Source: Clostridia bacterium (GTDB lineage: Bacteria; Bacillota; Clostridia; Christensenellales; Borkfalkiaceae). From it: a stretch of 64,000 bases of DNA. Shown here one piece after another: positions 33,137 to 41,028 of this stretch. A program made the translations under genes and the position numbers. Within the stretch, counting starts at the first letter, position 1. Each line of letters begins with the position of its first letter. The stretch spans positions 26,622 through 90,621 of the forward strand of contig JAFTVF010000002.1 of assembly GCA_017465865.1 (NCBI GenBank), in the 5' to 3' direction. The notes under the pieces are model-generated. The model did no database searches, was not told where the DNA came from, and saw only the letters and a program-made list of their open reading frames with translations.

Positions 33137-34114
33137 TTACTCAAAATCCGAAATACTGTATTCCGTTTCGGGAGCTTTGAATTTGATTACCGTATTGTTG
33201 ATATTCTTCAAACGCAAATCTAACGTTAATCCCGATTTCATCGTATACTCGTAATCCCCATATTTTTCCGTATTTTTTGCCGTATACGATAATTGCATAA
33301 ACGGACTTGTTTTATTATTGAGATTTACCGAGAATGCAGCATTCTTAAAATGCTGTAGGTCAATACTATCCACCCCGCTCACCGCTAAACATTTATTACA
33401 AAGTTCTTTAGCCCAGTAGTCTTTCAAAACGTAATTATTTCCCGTTTTATCAAAGTCTTTACTTTCGCAATTCAGGATATAATCCCCCAAAATTCCCATA
33501 ACTTGATAATTTGAATCATCACTCGAATCAAAGGGATTAGAATCTTCAATCAGCCATTTATTTAATGCACTTTCAGGGATTGCATTATCGCCTATATCAT
33601 ATTCATAGTATACAAAACAGCCTTTTTCCCCTAAATAGTACTTCACAGCAAGAGACCTGGCAACATTATTATCCTCTTGCTCAGAACCTTTCATTACTTT
33701 TGATTTCGCCCTAAGCGTTGCTCTTATTTCATAAAAAGCCTCATTCTCGGTAAAATAGCAAGTCATAGTCCTATCCAGATAACTTGAGCTTGAAATTTCA
33801 GACGAATTGACACTTTGTTTCTTTGAAGCACTATTAGTTACTTTTACTTCTATCGTTACGCTCGTGTATTCTTTGTCCGAATCCGAAGCAAACTGCTTTC
33901 CGAGAGGAGCTATTTTTCCTCCCTGCTCGCTCGTCGCATTCACCGTCTGCAAATCGCCGCGAAACGCGTTCAACACCTCGCCTACCTCTTGCACGGTCGT
34001 TACCTTTTCGCTTCTTCCGTTGCCTTTCCCCGCTACGGCTGTACCCGTATTCGGAAAAATCAAGGCACAAAGCACCAAAAACCCGCACGCTATCCATGAA
34101 AAATATTTCTTCAT
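33137..34114 (-). CDS. Secreted or membrane-anchored protein of unknown function
   Basis: A 325-aa protein with a hydrophobic N-terminus (residues 5-27, FSWIACGFLVLCALIFPNTG) acting as signal peptide or anchor; no lipobox Cys follows at a usable spacing. The rest is extracytoplasmic, beta-rich, with many Tyr, Asn and Ser (TSVTIEVKVTNSASKKQ, YYEYDIGDNAIPESALNKWL). No family is recognised. Codon use is more AT-rich than in neighbouring genes. It heads a two-gene unit with the membrane protein at 32010 and is divergent from an XRE regulator. Confidence 0.65.
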   Translation of the reverse strand: MKKYFSWIACGFLVLCALIFPNTGTAVAGKGNGRSEKVTTVQEVGEVLNAFRGDLQTVNATSEQGGKIAPLGKQFASDSDKEYTSVTIEVKVTNSASKKQSVNSSEISSSSYLDRTMTCYFTENEAFYEIRATLRAKSKVMKGSEQEDNNVARSLAVKYYLGEKGCFVYYEYDIGDNAIPESALNKWLIEDSNPFDSSDDSNYQVMGILGDYILNCESKDFDKTGNNYVLKDYWAKELCNKCLAVSGVDSIDLQHFKNAAFSVNLNNKTSPFMQLSYTAKNTEKYGDYEYTMKSGLTLDLRLKNINNTVIKFKAPETEYSISDFE

Positions 34115-34161
34115 TTCGTCCTCCTGTAACTTTTTTAGAAATTTTTCATTTCTTTTGGCAT

Positions 34162-34190
34162 ATTATATCACAATTTGAGATGAATGTCAA
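34162..34190 (-). promoter_or_regulatory. Consensus promoter of the secreted/membrane protein pair
   Basis: Minus strand: TTGACA (34185-34190), 17-bp spacer, TATAAT (34162-34167); both hexamers are exact consensus. Confidence 0.88.
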
Positions 34191-34205
34191 TATCTCATAC
34201 TGTGA
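34168..34205. promoter_or_regulatory. Candidate operator for the small XRE regulator
   Basis: Imperfect inverted repeat TCACAATTTGAGAT (34168-34181) and ATCTCATACTGTGA (34192-34205), 12 of 14 positions symmetric, 10-bp spacer. The left arm lies entirely between -10 and -35 of the promoter above. It also lies just upstream of the XRE gene at 34250. Confidence 0.55.
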
Positions 34206-34249
34206 TTTATATAATTAAAATACAAAATATTTTTCAAGTTGGGAATTTT

Positions 34250-34474
34250 ATGCCTGTATTACGGTTAAAAGAATTGCGAGAGGAGTTTCAAGTTACACAG
34301 AAACGGCTTTCGGAATATCTGCATATAAAACAGAATACTTATTCGCAATACGAAAACGAACAACGCCAATTACCTTTGGAAGCGTTGATCGCTCTTGCGG
34401 AATATTACGACGTATCAACCGATTACATTCTCGGACTTACGGACGTAGACGCTCCCTATCCCCGAAAAAAATAA
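34250..34474 (+). CDS. Small XRE-family transcriptional regulator
   Basis: A 74-aa single-domain HTH protein: RLKELREEFQVTQKRLSEYL (helices 1-2), IKQNTYSQYENEQRQLP (recognition helix region), then LIALAEYYDVSTDYILGLTD. The ATG at 34250 is chosen because the HTH begins there; an upstream ATG would run through the operator. The layout, with a small XRE gene divergent from an extracytoplasmic protein gene with a dyad inside its promoter, repeats that at 9148-9466. It ends at its own terminator. Confidence 0.88.
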   Translation: MPVLRLKELREEFQVTQKRLSEYLHIKQNTYSQYENEQRQLPLEALIALAEYYDVSTDYILGLTDVDAPYPRKK

Positions 34475-34479
34475 ACCCC

Positions 34480-34507
34480 ACCGAGGCTTAAATGCCTCGG
34501 TTTTATT
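34480..34507 (+). terminator. Terminator of the XRE gene
   Basis: ACCGAGGC-ttaaat-GCCTCGGT followed by TTTATT. Confidence 0.82.
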
Positions 34508-34545
34508 CTGTTCCTCCAAAATACCCAAACACCCCCGAATTTCCG

Positions 34546-34574
34546 TTGACATTCCCCGAATATTATGGTATTAT
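34546..34574 (+). promoter_or_regulatory. Promoter of the MarR-DegV operon
   Basis: TTGACA (34546-34551), 17-bp spacer, TATTAT (34569-34574). Confidence 0.82.
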
Positions 34575-34578
34575 ATAT

Positions 34579-34596
34579 TTGTTGATTTTACAACAA
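34579..34596. promoter_or_regulatory. Candidate MarR operator over the transcription start
   Basis: TTGTTG-atttta-CAACAA, a perfect 6-bp dyad of the size MarR proteins bind, lying at about -2 to +16 of the predicted transcript. Confidence 0.6.
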
Positions 34597-34607
34597 GAGG
34601 AGGTATT

Positions 34608-35054
34608 ATGGAAGAACGGTTTAAGACTTTTACGGTATTGATCGCAAAAATCAGCCGTAATATACGAAAGATCAAGACGGAAGAAATGTCTGAAATGAAC
34701 TTAAAAAGCCCGCACGTTTCCTGTCTTTATTATCTTTTCAAAGCAGGAGCGTTGACGGCGAAAGAGCTCAGCGACGTGTGCGAGGAGGATAAAGCGGCGA
34801 TCTCGCGTTCTATCGATTATTTGGAAAAGGAAGGGTATCTGCAATGCGACAGTCAGGCGAAAAAGCGGTATCGCGCGCATCTTTCCTTGACGGAAAAAGG
34901 CGAAAAGGTCGGGCGGTTTATCGCGGATAAGATCGATAATATACTCGCGCTGGCAAGCGAGGGCTTGACGGAGGAAAATCGAACGATTTTTTATCAGAGC
35001 CTTACGCTGATCAGCGACAATCTGCAAAAAATATGTAATGAATACGGAGAATAA
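34608..35054 (+). CDS. MarR-family transcriptional regulator
   Basis: A 148-aa winged-helix regulator: dimer helices at both ends and the wHTH at about residues 45-100 (CLYYLFKAGALTAKELSDVCEEDKAAISRSIDYLEKEGYL in segments, then the wing KKRYRAHLSLTEKG). AGGAGG precedes the ATG. It lies 3 bp upstream of a DegV-family gene. In streptococci the MarR protein FabT controls fatty acid synthesis and DegV-type FakB proteins carry fatty acids, so a lipid-linked role is plausible but not proven. Confidence 0.9.
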   Translation: MEERFKTFTVLIAKISRNIRKIKTEEMSEMNLKSPHVSCLYYLFKAGALTAKELSDVCEEDKAAISRSIDYLEKEGYLQCDSQAKKRYRAHLSLTEKGEKVGRFIADKIDNILALASEGLTEENRTIFYQSLTLISDNLQKICNEYGE

Positions 35055-35057
35055 ATC

Positions 35058-35903
35058 ATGGTAAAAATAGTCATCGATTCCGCGGCGGATATCGGCAAGG
35101 AAGAAGCGGAAAAGCTCGGCATCGTTATGGTCCCGATGGTGATCACGTTCGGCGCGGAGGAATACTACGACGGGGTAAACATTACCCCTTTGCAATTTTA
35201 TGAAAAGCTCATCGAGGGCGACGAGTTGCCCAAAACAAGTCAGGTAAGCCCCTACCGCTTTGAAGAAGCGTTTGAAAAAATAACGGCAAACGGCGACGAA
35301 GCGGTGGTTATCACGATCTCGTCCAAGCTGTCGGGCACGCACGCAAGCGCGGTGCAGGCGGCGGAGAAATTCGGCGATAAAGTGTTCGTCGTAGACAGCC
35401 TGAACGCTTGTATCGGCGAAAGATTGCTGTGCCAATATGCCCTGCGTTTGGTCGAACAGGGTCTATCCGCAAAAACGATTGCGGAAAAGCTGAACGAGGT
35501 AAAATCCAAGATCAACGTAATGGCGATGATCAACACCCTCGAATACCTGAAAAAAGGCGGTAGAATTTCCGCCGCGGCGGCGTTTGCGGGCAGTATGCTG
35601 TCGTTAAAGCCCGTCGTTGCGATCATCGACGGCGAAGTAAAGGTAATCGGCAAAGCGTTAGGCTCGAAGAAAGGCAATAACTTGCTGAACGGGCTGGTAG
35701 AGAAAAAAGGCGGTATCGATTTCTCGATGCCCTACGGGGTTATCTGGTCGGGACTTAACGACACGCTGTTGCAAAAATACGTGAAAGACAGCGCGCATTT
35801 GTGGGAAAGCGAAACGGACAGCGTACCCGCGTATATGCTCGGCGGCACGATCGGCACGCATATCGGCCCCGGCGCGATCGGCGTAGCGTTCTTTGAAAAA
35901 TAA
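35058..35903 (+). CDS. DegV family (FakB-type) fatty-acid-binding protein
   Basis: DegV/FakB proteins bind a fatty acid and present it to the kinase FakA for phosphorylation. The 281-aa protein has the family N-terminus (VKIVIDSAADIGKEEAEKLG in parts), the carboxylate-binding pattern TSQVSPYRFEEAFEK, ISSKLSGTHASAVQAA, and the later ALGSKKGNNLL and GGTIGTHIGPGAIGVAFF. It is co-transcribed with the MarR regulator, 3 bp away, and ends at a strong terminator. No fakA gene is in the window. Confidence 0.93.
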   Translation: MVKIVIDSAADIGKEEAEKLGIVMVPMVITFGAEEYYDGVNITPLQFYEKLIEGDELPKTSQVSPYRFEEAFEKITANGDEAVVITISSKLSGTHASAVQAAEKFGDKVFVVDSLNACIGERLLCQYALRLVEQGLSAKTIAEKLNEVKSKINVMAMINTLEYLKKGGRISAAAAFAGSMLSLKPVVAIIDGEVKVIGKALGSKKGNNLLNGLVEKKGGIDFSMPYGVIWSGLNDTLLQKYVKDSAHLWESETDSVPAYMLGGTIGTHIGPGAIGVAFFEK

Positions 35904-35914
35904 TAAGAAAACCC

Positions 35915-35952
35915 AACCGACCTGTGGCAATGTGCCACAGGTCGGTTATTTT
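35915..35952 (+). terminator. Terminator of the MarR-DegV operon
   Basis: A 15-bp perfect stem (AACCGACCTGTGGCA / TGCCACAGGTCGGTT), 3-nt loop, then ATTTTAT. Confidence 0.88.
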
Positions 35953-35986
35953 ATGAAAAGAAATTAACGCTTTATCGTATTTCGTA

Positions 35987-36015
35987 TTGACTTTCTTCTA
36001 AAAAACGGGTATAAT
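35987..36015 (+). promoter_or_regulatory. Strong promoter of the structured RNA
   Basis: TTGACT (35987-35992), 17-bp spacer, TATAAT (36010-36015); predicted start about 36022. Confidence 0.85.
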
Positions 36016-36021
36016 AAATAT

Positions 36022-36208
36022 GCTACCCCCCGAATTTCACTTGAAATTCTCACATCTTAATAGCTCATAATGGATATAATTCTGGTGGAATTATATCCTA
36101 CTCGTGTTTACAAACTCCATTATGGGTGATGTGAACGGGGTGTAGCAACTTTTACGGGAAAGATATATTCTACGGTGTCGTTCTCGTAAGGGAGCGGCAC
36201 TCTTTTTT
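36022..36208 (+). ncRNA. Unidentified structured non-coding RNA (about 187 nt)
   Basis: No ORF fits, but the region starts 7 nt after a strong promoter and folds well. A closing stem joins GCTACCCCCCG (36022) to CGGGGTGTAGC (36136-36146), 10 of 11 paired. Inside are GAATTTC-actt-GAAATTC (36032-36049), CACATC with GATGTG (36051-36056 / 36128-36133), CATAATGGA with TCCATTATG (36066-36074 / 36116-36124) and GGATATAATTC-tggtg-GAATTATATCC (36072-36098). The last two compete for GGA. A terminator (36175-36200, 11 bp with three G-U pairs, then TCTTTTTT) ends it. The remaining bases up to 36261 show nothing else. Size and the paired ends recall 6S RNA, but the branched fold differs and I do not recognise the family. 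Confidence 0.65.
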
Positions 36209-36261
36209 ATAGTACGAAAATGAAAAGCTGTTCATTTTATTAAAAATTATAAATAAACGGT

Positions 36262-36808
36262 ATGGGGTATATGCAAAACAAGATATGTTGTTTTATCGGG
36301 CATAGAAAGCTCGTCGTATCTTCCGAGCTATGCGAGAAATTGAAGAAAACGATCGTTTGGCTGATCGAGAAAAAAGGCGTGAACTGGTTTCTGTTCGGAA
36401 GTGCCAGTAAATTCGACGAGCTGTGCTTGAAAACGGTAACGGAGCTACAAAAAAGTTATCCTGAAATCAAGCGCACGTACGTGCGTTCGAATTGTCCGTA
36501 TATTCGTAATTCGCATAGAAAGCAGCTATTAAAATCGTATGACGATACTTTGATACCGAGCAAAGTTAAAAACGCAGGTCGCGCGGCTTACGTGGAGCGA
36601 AACCAAGAAATGATAGACGCGAGCGATTTTTGCGTATTTTATTACAACCCCGAATACAAACCGCCTATACGGAAGCCGTCTAAGGGGGCGCTTACAAGCG
36701 AACGACCCAACAGCGGAACAAAGCTCGCTTACGAATACGCCGTTCGCAAAAGCAAGGACGGTTCAAAAACGGTTATCAATATACGGGAAGACGACTTCCT
36801 CATTATAT

Positions 36809-36810
<2 letters not shown>
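36262..36810 (+). CDS. SLOG-like (DUF1273-type) nucleotide-binding family protein
   Basis: A 182-aa protein resembling the SLOG superfamily, whose members bind nucleotides or nucleotide-derived ligands. Seen are the N-terminal strand and loop ICCFIGHRKL (residues 7-16), FLFGSASKFDELC (a glycine-containing second loop), YVERNQEMIDASDFCVFYYNP, and the late SGTKLAYEYAVRKS helix. There is no strong ribosome site; ATG at 36262 or three codons later is possible. It lies 54 bp after the structured RNA's terminator. Its stop codon sits at the edge of a sequence that repeats the tRNA-Arg 3' end in inverted orientation. A link to the RNA is possible but unproven. Confidence 0.6.
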
Positions 36811-36944
<134 letters not shown>

Positions 36945-37047
36945 TTATATAAACGCTCTCTCATCAAAGCGCTTATATAGTATAGAATTTTTTTTCGGTT
37001 TTGTCAACTGTTTTTCGTCGCTTTTCCAAGTTTTATCAAAAAAAGTT

Positions 37048-38901
37048 TTATTTCATCAAAAGCGCCGCCGCGCCGAGAAGTCCTGCCGAGTTTCCAAGCT
37101 CCGCAATACGGATCTTGACCTGCGGGCCTAATTCTCCTGCGAAAATATCCTTATCCAGCAACGCTTGCAAGGGCTTGACAAGCTCGTCGCCCTGCGCGCA
37201 CACGCCGCCGCCGAGCAATACCGTTTCGGGGCGGAAAATGTTCGCAAAATTCGTGATCCCGCAAGCGAGGTGATAGATATAATCCTCTACCACTTTTTTT
37301 GCGTACGGGTCGCTGTTTTTATAATCGAACGCCGTTTTGCCCGTTACCTTATCGATCGAGCCGATCTCCCACATTTTACTGTCCTTGTGCGCGGTCATCG
37401 CTTCTTTCGTATCGCGGATGAGCGCCGTAGCCGAGGCGTACGCTTCCAAGCAGCCCTTTCTCCCGCAGGTACACTGCTTTCCGCCTGCGACGATCGCGGA
37501 ATGTCCAAGCTCCGCGCCCGCGGATTTGTTGCCCTCGATCAGCATACCCTCCGCAACCACGCCGCCGCCTACGCCCGTACCGAGCGTGAGCATTACCGCG
37601 TTTTCACAGCCTTTCGCCGCGCCGAATTTGACCTCGCCGAGCGCCGCTACGTTCGCGTCGTTGGCGATCTTTACGCGCAAGCCCGTAAGCGCAGATACCT
37701 TTTCTCCGATACGGAAATCTTTCCAATTCAGGTTGTTCGAATAAATGACCGTGCCGTTTTTGCTGTCGATCATACCGGGTACGCCCATACCCAAGCCCTC
37801 GATATCGTCTTTGGTCAGCCCGACTTTTTTCATCAGCGATTTCGCGAGCGAGGCGATATTGCTTGCCACGCCGTCTGCGCCCTTTTCGCTCTCCGTCGGG
37901 GTCTTATCCTGACACACGATATTGCCGAGATCGTCCACGATACCGCCTTTGATAAACGTACCGCCGAGGTCTATTCCTACGTAATATTTTCTTACTTCCG
38001 CCATAATCAATTCTACCTTGCCTTGAATTTTGAACGCGCCCTTGCCTGCCGGTACGAACCAGCTATCCCCGAGCGCAAGAGGTTTTCCGTCGATCGTCCC
38101 ACCGCCGTTTACGCAGGTAAGGCACTTAAAAGAATTACCGTCGGAGGTCAAAATCTTTTCCCCGTCCACGCGCACTGCCGTCGTCGTGAAATACTTACTC
38201 AGCCCCAACAATTCGCCCTGTTCCGTCTGCAAGCCGAGCGGCGTATATTCGTATTTCCCGAGGTTGGTTACTTTCAGCGCTTTCTCCACGTGCAGTTCGC
38301 GCTCGTTGCCGTTTTTGTCCTTTCTGCCGTAATCGTAAACGCGGTAAGTCAGGTTGCTGTTTTGCTGGATCTCGCAGATCAAGCACCCTTTCCCGATCGC
38401 GTGGATCGTGCCCGACGGGATAAAATAACATTCGCCCGCTTTCACTTCGAAGAAATTCAAAAGCTCCGTCAGCGTATGCTCCGCGATCGCCTTTTCGTAC
38501 TCCGCTTTGGTTACGGCTCGCTTGAACCCAAGATAGATCCCCGCGCCTTTCTCCGCCTCGACGATATACCACATTTCCGTTTTTCCGAAAGAATTTTCGT
38601 TTGTCAAAGCGTATTCGTCCGAGGGATGTACCTGCACGGACAGGTCCTGTTTCGCATCGATAAATTTCGTGAGCATCGGGAAGAACGGAAAACCCTCGCA
38701 ATTCTTGCCCAGCTCCGCCGCCGTTGCCGTTTCTTGCAAGGTTTCGCCGTTTTCAAGACGGGTCGGGCCGTCTTTATGGAAAGACAGCTCCCAGCTCTCC
38801 GCGACGGGCGATTTGTCCGTTTGTTTGCCGTATTTGTCTTTGAGTTTCGTACCGCCCCAGATGATCTCTTTACATTCGGGGTATAATTTTACGATTTCCA
38901 T
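37048..38901 (-). CDS. Fusion of mannose-6-phosphate isomerase (ManA) and a ROK-family sugar kinase
   Basis: One 617-aa chain with two enzymes. Residues 1 to about 300 are a class I ManA cupin enzyme interconverting mannose-6-P and fructose-6-P: IIWGGTKLKDKYGK, LSVQVHPSDEYA (metal ligands), KTEMWYIVEA and CYFIPSGTIHAIGKG. From about residue 303 comes a ROK glucokinase-like domain: VGIDLGGTFIKGGIVDD (ATP loop), LGMGVPGMID, TLGTGVGGGVV and the zinc motif CTCGRKGCLEAY. The frame is open across the junction, though an internal ATG (MAEVRKYY) marks the ROK start and could allow separate initiation. The ATG at 38901 follows GGAG. Together it could take mannose or glucose through phosphorylation and isomerisation. 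Confidence 0.93.
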   Translation of the reverse strand: MEIVKLYPECKEIIWGGTKLKDKYGKQTDKSPVAESWELSFHKDGPTRLENGETLQETATAAELGKNCEGFPFFPMLTKFIDAKQDLSVQVHPSDEYALTNENSFGKTEMWYIVEAEKGAGIYLGFKRAVTKAEYEKAIAEHTLTELLNFFEVKAGECYFIPSGTIHAIGKGCLICEIQQNSNLTYRVYDYGRKDKNGNERELHVEKALKVTNLGKYEYTPLGLQTEQGELLGLSKYFTTTAVRVDGEKILTSDGNSFKCLTCVNGGGTIDGKPLALGDSWFVPAGKGAFKIQGKVELIMAEVRKYYVGIDLGGTFIKGGIVDDLGNIVCQDKTPTESEKGADGVASNIASLAKSLMKKVGLTKDDIEGLGMGVPGMIDSKNGTVIYSNNLNWKDFRIGEKVSALTGLRVKIANDANVAALGEVKFGAAKGCENAVMLTLGTGVGGGVVAEGMLIEGNKSAGAELGHSAIVAGGKQCTCGRKGCLEAYASATALIRDTKEAMTAHKDSKMWEIGSIDKVTGKTAFDYKNSDPYAKKVVEDYIYHLACGITNFANIFRPETVLLGGGVCAQGDELVKPLQALLDKDIFAGELGPQVKIRIAELGNSAGLLGAAALLMK

Positions 38902-38905
38902 ATCC

Positions 38906-39907
38906 TTACTCCTTTCCGTATTCTTCGCTATATCCGTCGCGGTTATAACCGCTCGTATCCTGCGGGATTTCCCGCGTCTTTTCCAGCTCCGACAGCCGTT
39001 TTTCAAACCGTACGGAATTGATAATCATATAAATCCCCAGCCCGACGATATACCCGCACACGAGTATCCCCGCCGCGGCGTTGATCACCGAGGGATCGAA
39101 CGAGGGCGGATACACGGCAAACACCGCCGTAAGCAAGGTCAGCGCGGACACGAGCGCCGAGGTCATATTGATATTTCTGGAAGCTCGCACGGCGAAATCG
39201 TCGTATTTTTTCGCTTTGACGATATTATACGCCGCCATGGCGATCCGATACACGGCGAACGCCGCAAACAGAACGATTGCGAATTTCGGCACGCGGAAGC
39301 CCTCGCCTTTGACGACCATTTCCACGACGGACACGGCGAGCGCGAGTGTCAGCACCAAAATCATGATCCCGCAATAGCGATACCCGCCCGCTTTTGCTTT
39401 TTGCAGGCGTATTCCGTCGTTTTTGTATTTGCGTTCGTCCTTGTGGTTTTGTATGAGCACGCCGCCGCGCGCCGCCACGAGCAGGATACTGTACACCGCG
39501 AGCGCGCCGTACCACACCGAACGGGTACGCAACGCCATTACGCACAAAAATACGGTGTAGCCGATATTAAAAAGCAGGGTACACGCGCCGAACACGATGG
39601 TACGGAACGCGTAATTTTTCCGCAAATTCCGCGTAAAGGTATATTTATCCGCAACGTTCATCAGGCGTTTTCGAAGCCGATACAGCGAGGCGATAGACAT
39701 ATACACGGTGTACAAAAAAATCAACCCGCAGACGATATACGCCACGACCGCGAGCACGCCGTGCCCGTAGCCCATTAAAATCGTCAGCACCGCCAGAGGA
39801 CAAACGACGAGCGTGGTCGCGTACATGATGAGCGCGACCCAATTCGGCGGATTATGCAGTTTTTTCAAAAATCTCTTAAAAAGAGGCTCTTTCTGCCGAT
39901 TCGCCAT
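38906..39907 (-). CDS. Polytopic membrane protein of unknown function
   Basis: A 333-aa protein with about eight transmembrane segments arranged in pairs (WVALIMYATTLVVCPLAVLTI, GVLAVVAYIVCGLIFLYTVY, IVFGACTLLFNIGYTVFLCV, and MILVLTLALAVSVVEMVV among them). Short basic loops and a cytoplasmic C-terminal helix follow. The ATG at 39907 has GAGGAG nine bases upstream; an ATG seven codons earlier touches the stop of the upstream gene. It lies between a PAS-PP2C phosphatase gene and the ManA-ROK gene, all on one strand. No family is recognised. Confidence 0.65.
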   Translation of the reverse strand: MANRQKEPLFKRFLKKLHNPPNWVALIMYATTLVVCPLAVLTILMGYGHGVLAVVAYIVCGLIFLYTVYMSIASLYRLRKRLMNVADKYTFTRNLRKNYAFRTIVFGACTLLFNIGYTVFLCVMALRTRSVWYGALAVYSILLVAARGGVLIQNHKDERKYKNDGIRLQKAKAGGYRYCGIMILVLTLALAVSVVEMVVKGEGFRVPKFAIVLFAAFAVYRIAMAAYNIVKAKKYDDFAVRASRNINMTSALVSALTLLTAVFAVYPPSFDPSVINAAAGILVCGYIVGLGIYMIINSVRFEKRLSELEKTREIPQDTSGYNRDGYSEEYGKE

Positions 39908-39928
39908 GCCTTTTTGCTCCTCTATCAT

Positions 39929-41014
39929 TTACAAATCAAACGCCACCGCCGTAATATCGTCGGTGAACTTCCCGCCGCAGAACACGTTCAAAGCCGAACG
40001 CAGTTTCCCGATAAAATCTTCCGCGCTATGCGATTGCATCAGCACGTTTTCCGCGCGCTCGATACCGAACAGCTCGCCTTTCGCGTTCGCACATTCCGTA
40101 ACCCCGTCGGTAAGCAGAGCCAAAATATCCCCGTGCTCGAACGGCAATTCCCGTTCCGTGTACTTGAAATCGGGTATCCAATTCGAAATGGGCGGCGCGG
40201 GGGATTCGATCTCGTTGATCCCGTACGCGTTTTTCAAAAGTATGGGCGCGTTATGCCCCGCCACGGCATAGCCGATCCGCATCTGCCGTTTGTCGATCCG
40301 CACAGCCGATACCGTGATATACGACCGCTCGTCTTGGTCAAGCTCGTTAAATTTCGCGCTCAGCCCCGACAACGCCAACGCAAGGTCGGGCTGTTTCCGA
40401 TCGAGCCCCGCCTTTACGAACGCCGCAAGCATACCCGCCGAGATCCCTTTCCCCGACACGTCGGAGAGTATGCCGTAGGTCTGACCGTCCAGCTCGTACA
40501 CGTCGGGCAGATCCCCGCCCACACCGTGGCAAGGGATATACATATACGCGTACGAAACCCCGCCTACGCTCTTACCCGCGGGCAGAAGCCGTCGTTGCAT
40601 TTGCTGCGCGGAAAGCATTTCGCGTTCGATCTCCGTTTCGTAAGTACCGTCCGTGAGCCCTATAAACAGCTTGCCTTTTTCGTCCGCAGGCAGGATACGG
40701 ATACGCAAGGACAGCTTGTCCGTATGCCCGTTACGGCGCACTTTCGTATGCACCGTTTCCGTCTTTTCCGTATTCTCTGTAACCGCCGCGCGCATCGCGC
40801 GGTAGAAGGTACAGTATTCGCAAGAGCCGCCCTCGCCGCAGTTCGCGCTTTCCCCGCAGGCAAGCGTTTGGCGGAGATTGCCCTTGGGCTTTGCGCCGTC
40901 CGAGCAGGAACGCCGAAACGCCGCGTTCGTGAATTTCACGCGCAGCTTATCGTCGAATACGAATACCCCTTCGGGCAGTCGGTCGAGTATTTTTTTATAC
41001 GTTCCGCTTGGCAT
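39929..41014 (-). CDS. PAS-domain PP2C (SpoIIE/RsbU-type) phosphatase with a Cys cluster
   Basis: A 361-aa soluble protein. Residues about 5-115 are a PAS-like sensor with a cluster of Cys (CGESANCGEGGSCEYC, C-x6-C-x5-C-x2-C), suggesting a bound metal or iron-sulfur cluster. A short linker helix (EREMLSAQQMQRRLLP) joins it to a SpoIIE-type PP2C domain (about 150-361): GVGGDLPDVYELDG, GILSDVSGKGISAGML, LALLTDGVTE and KFTDDITAVAFDL give the metal-binding Asp. Such proteins dephosphorylate STAS anti-anti-sigma factors; the partner is not in the window. The ATG at 41014 follows GGAG and avoids overlap with the upstream gene. Confidence 0.88.
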   Translation of the reverse strand: MPSGTYKKILDRLPEGVFVFDDKLRVKFTNAAFRRSCSDGAKPKGNLRQTLACGESANCGEGGSCEYCTFYRAMRAAVTENTEKTETVHTKVRRNGHTDKLSLRIRILPADEKGKLFIGLTDGTYETEIEREMLSAQQMQRRLLPAGKSVGGVSYAYMYIPCHGVGGDLPDVYELDGQTYGILSDVSGKGISAGMLAAFVKAGLDRKQPDLALALSGLSAKFNELDQDERSYITVSAVRIDKRQMRIGYAVAGHNAPILLKNAYGINEIESPAPPISNWIPDFKYTERELPFEHGDILALLTDGVTECANAKGELFGIERAENVLMQSHSAEDFIGKLRSALNVFCGGKFTDDITAVAFDL

Positions 41015-41028
41015 ACGACAACTCCGTA

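Noticed and set aside
36022-36208. Retron msr-msd or T-box
   Set aside because: The paired ends recalled a retron RNA, but no reverse transcriptase lies nearby; no T-box core sequence and no downstream synthetase gene are present.
36022-36208. 6S RNA as a firm call
   Set aside because: Size and closing stem fit, but the multibranched fold with a hairpin right after the closing stem differs from the usual long rod with a central bubble; left as unidentified.
37165-38886. 573-aa plus-strand ORF
   Set aside because: Shadow of the ManA-ROK fusion on the opposite strand; Arg/Phe/His-rich, with no ribosome site.
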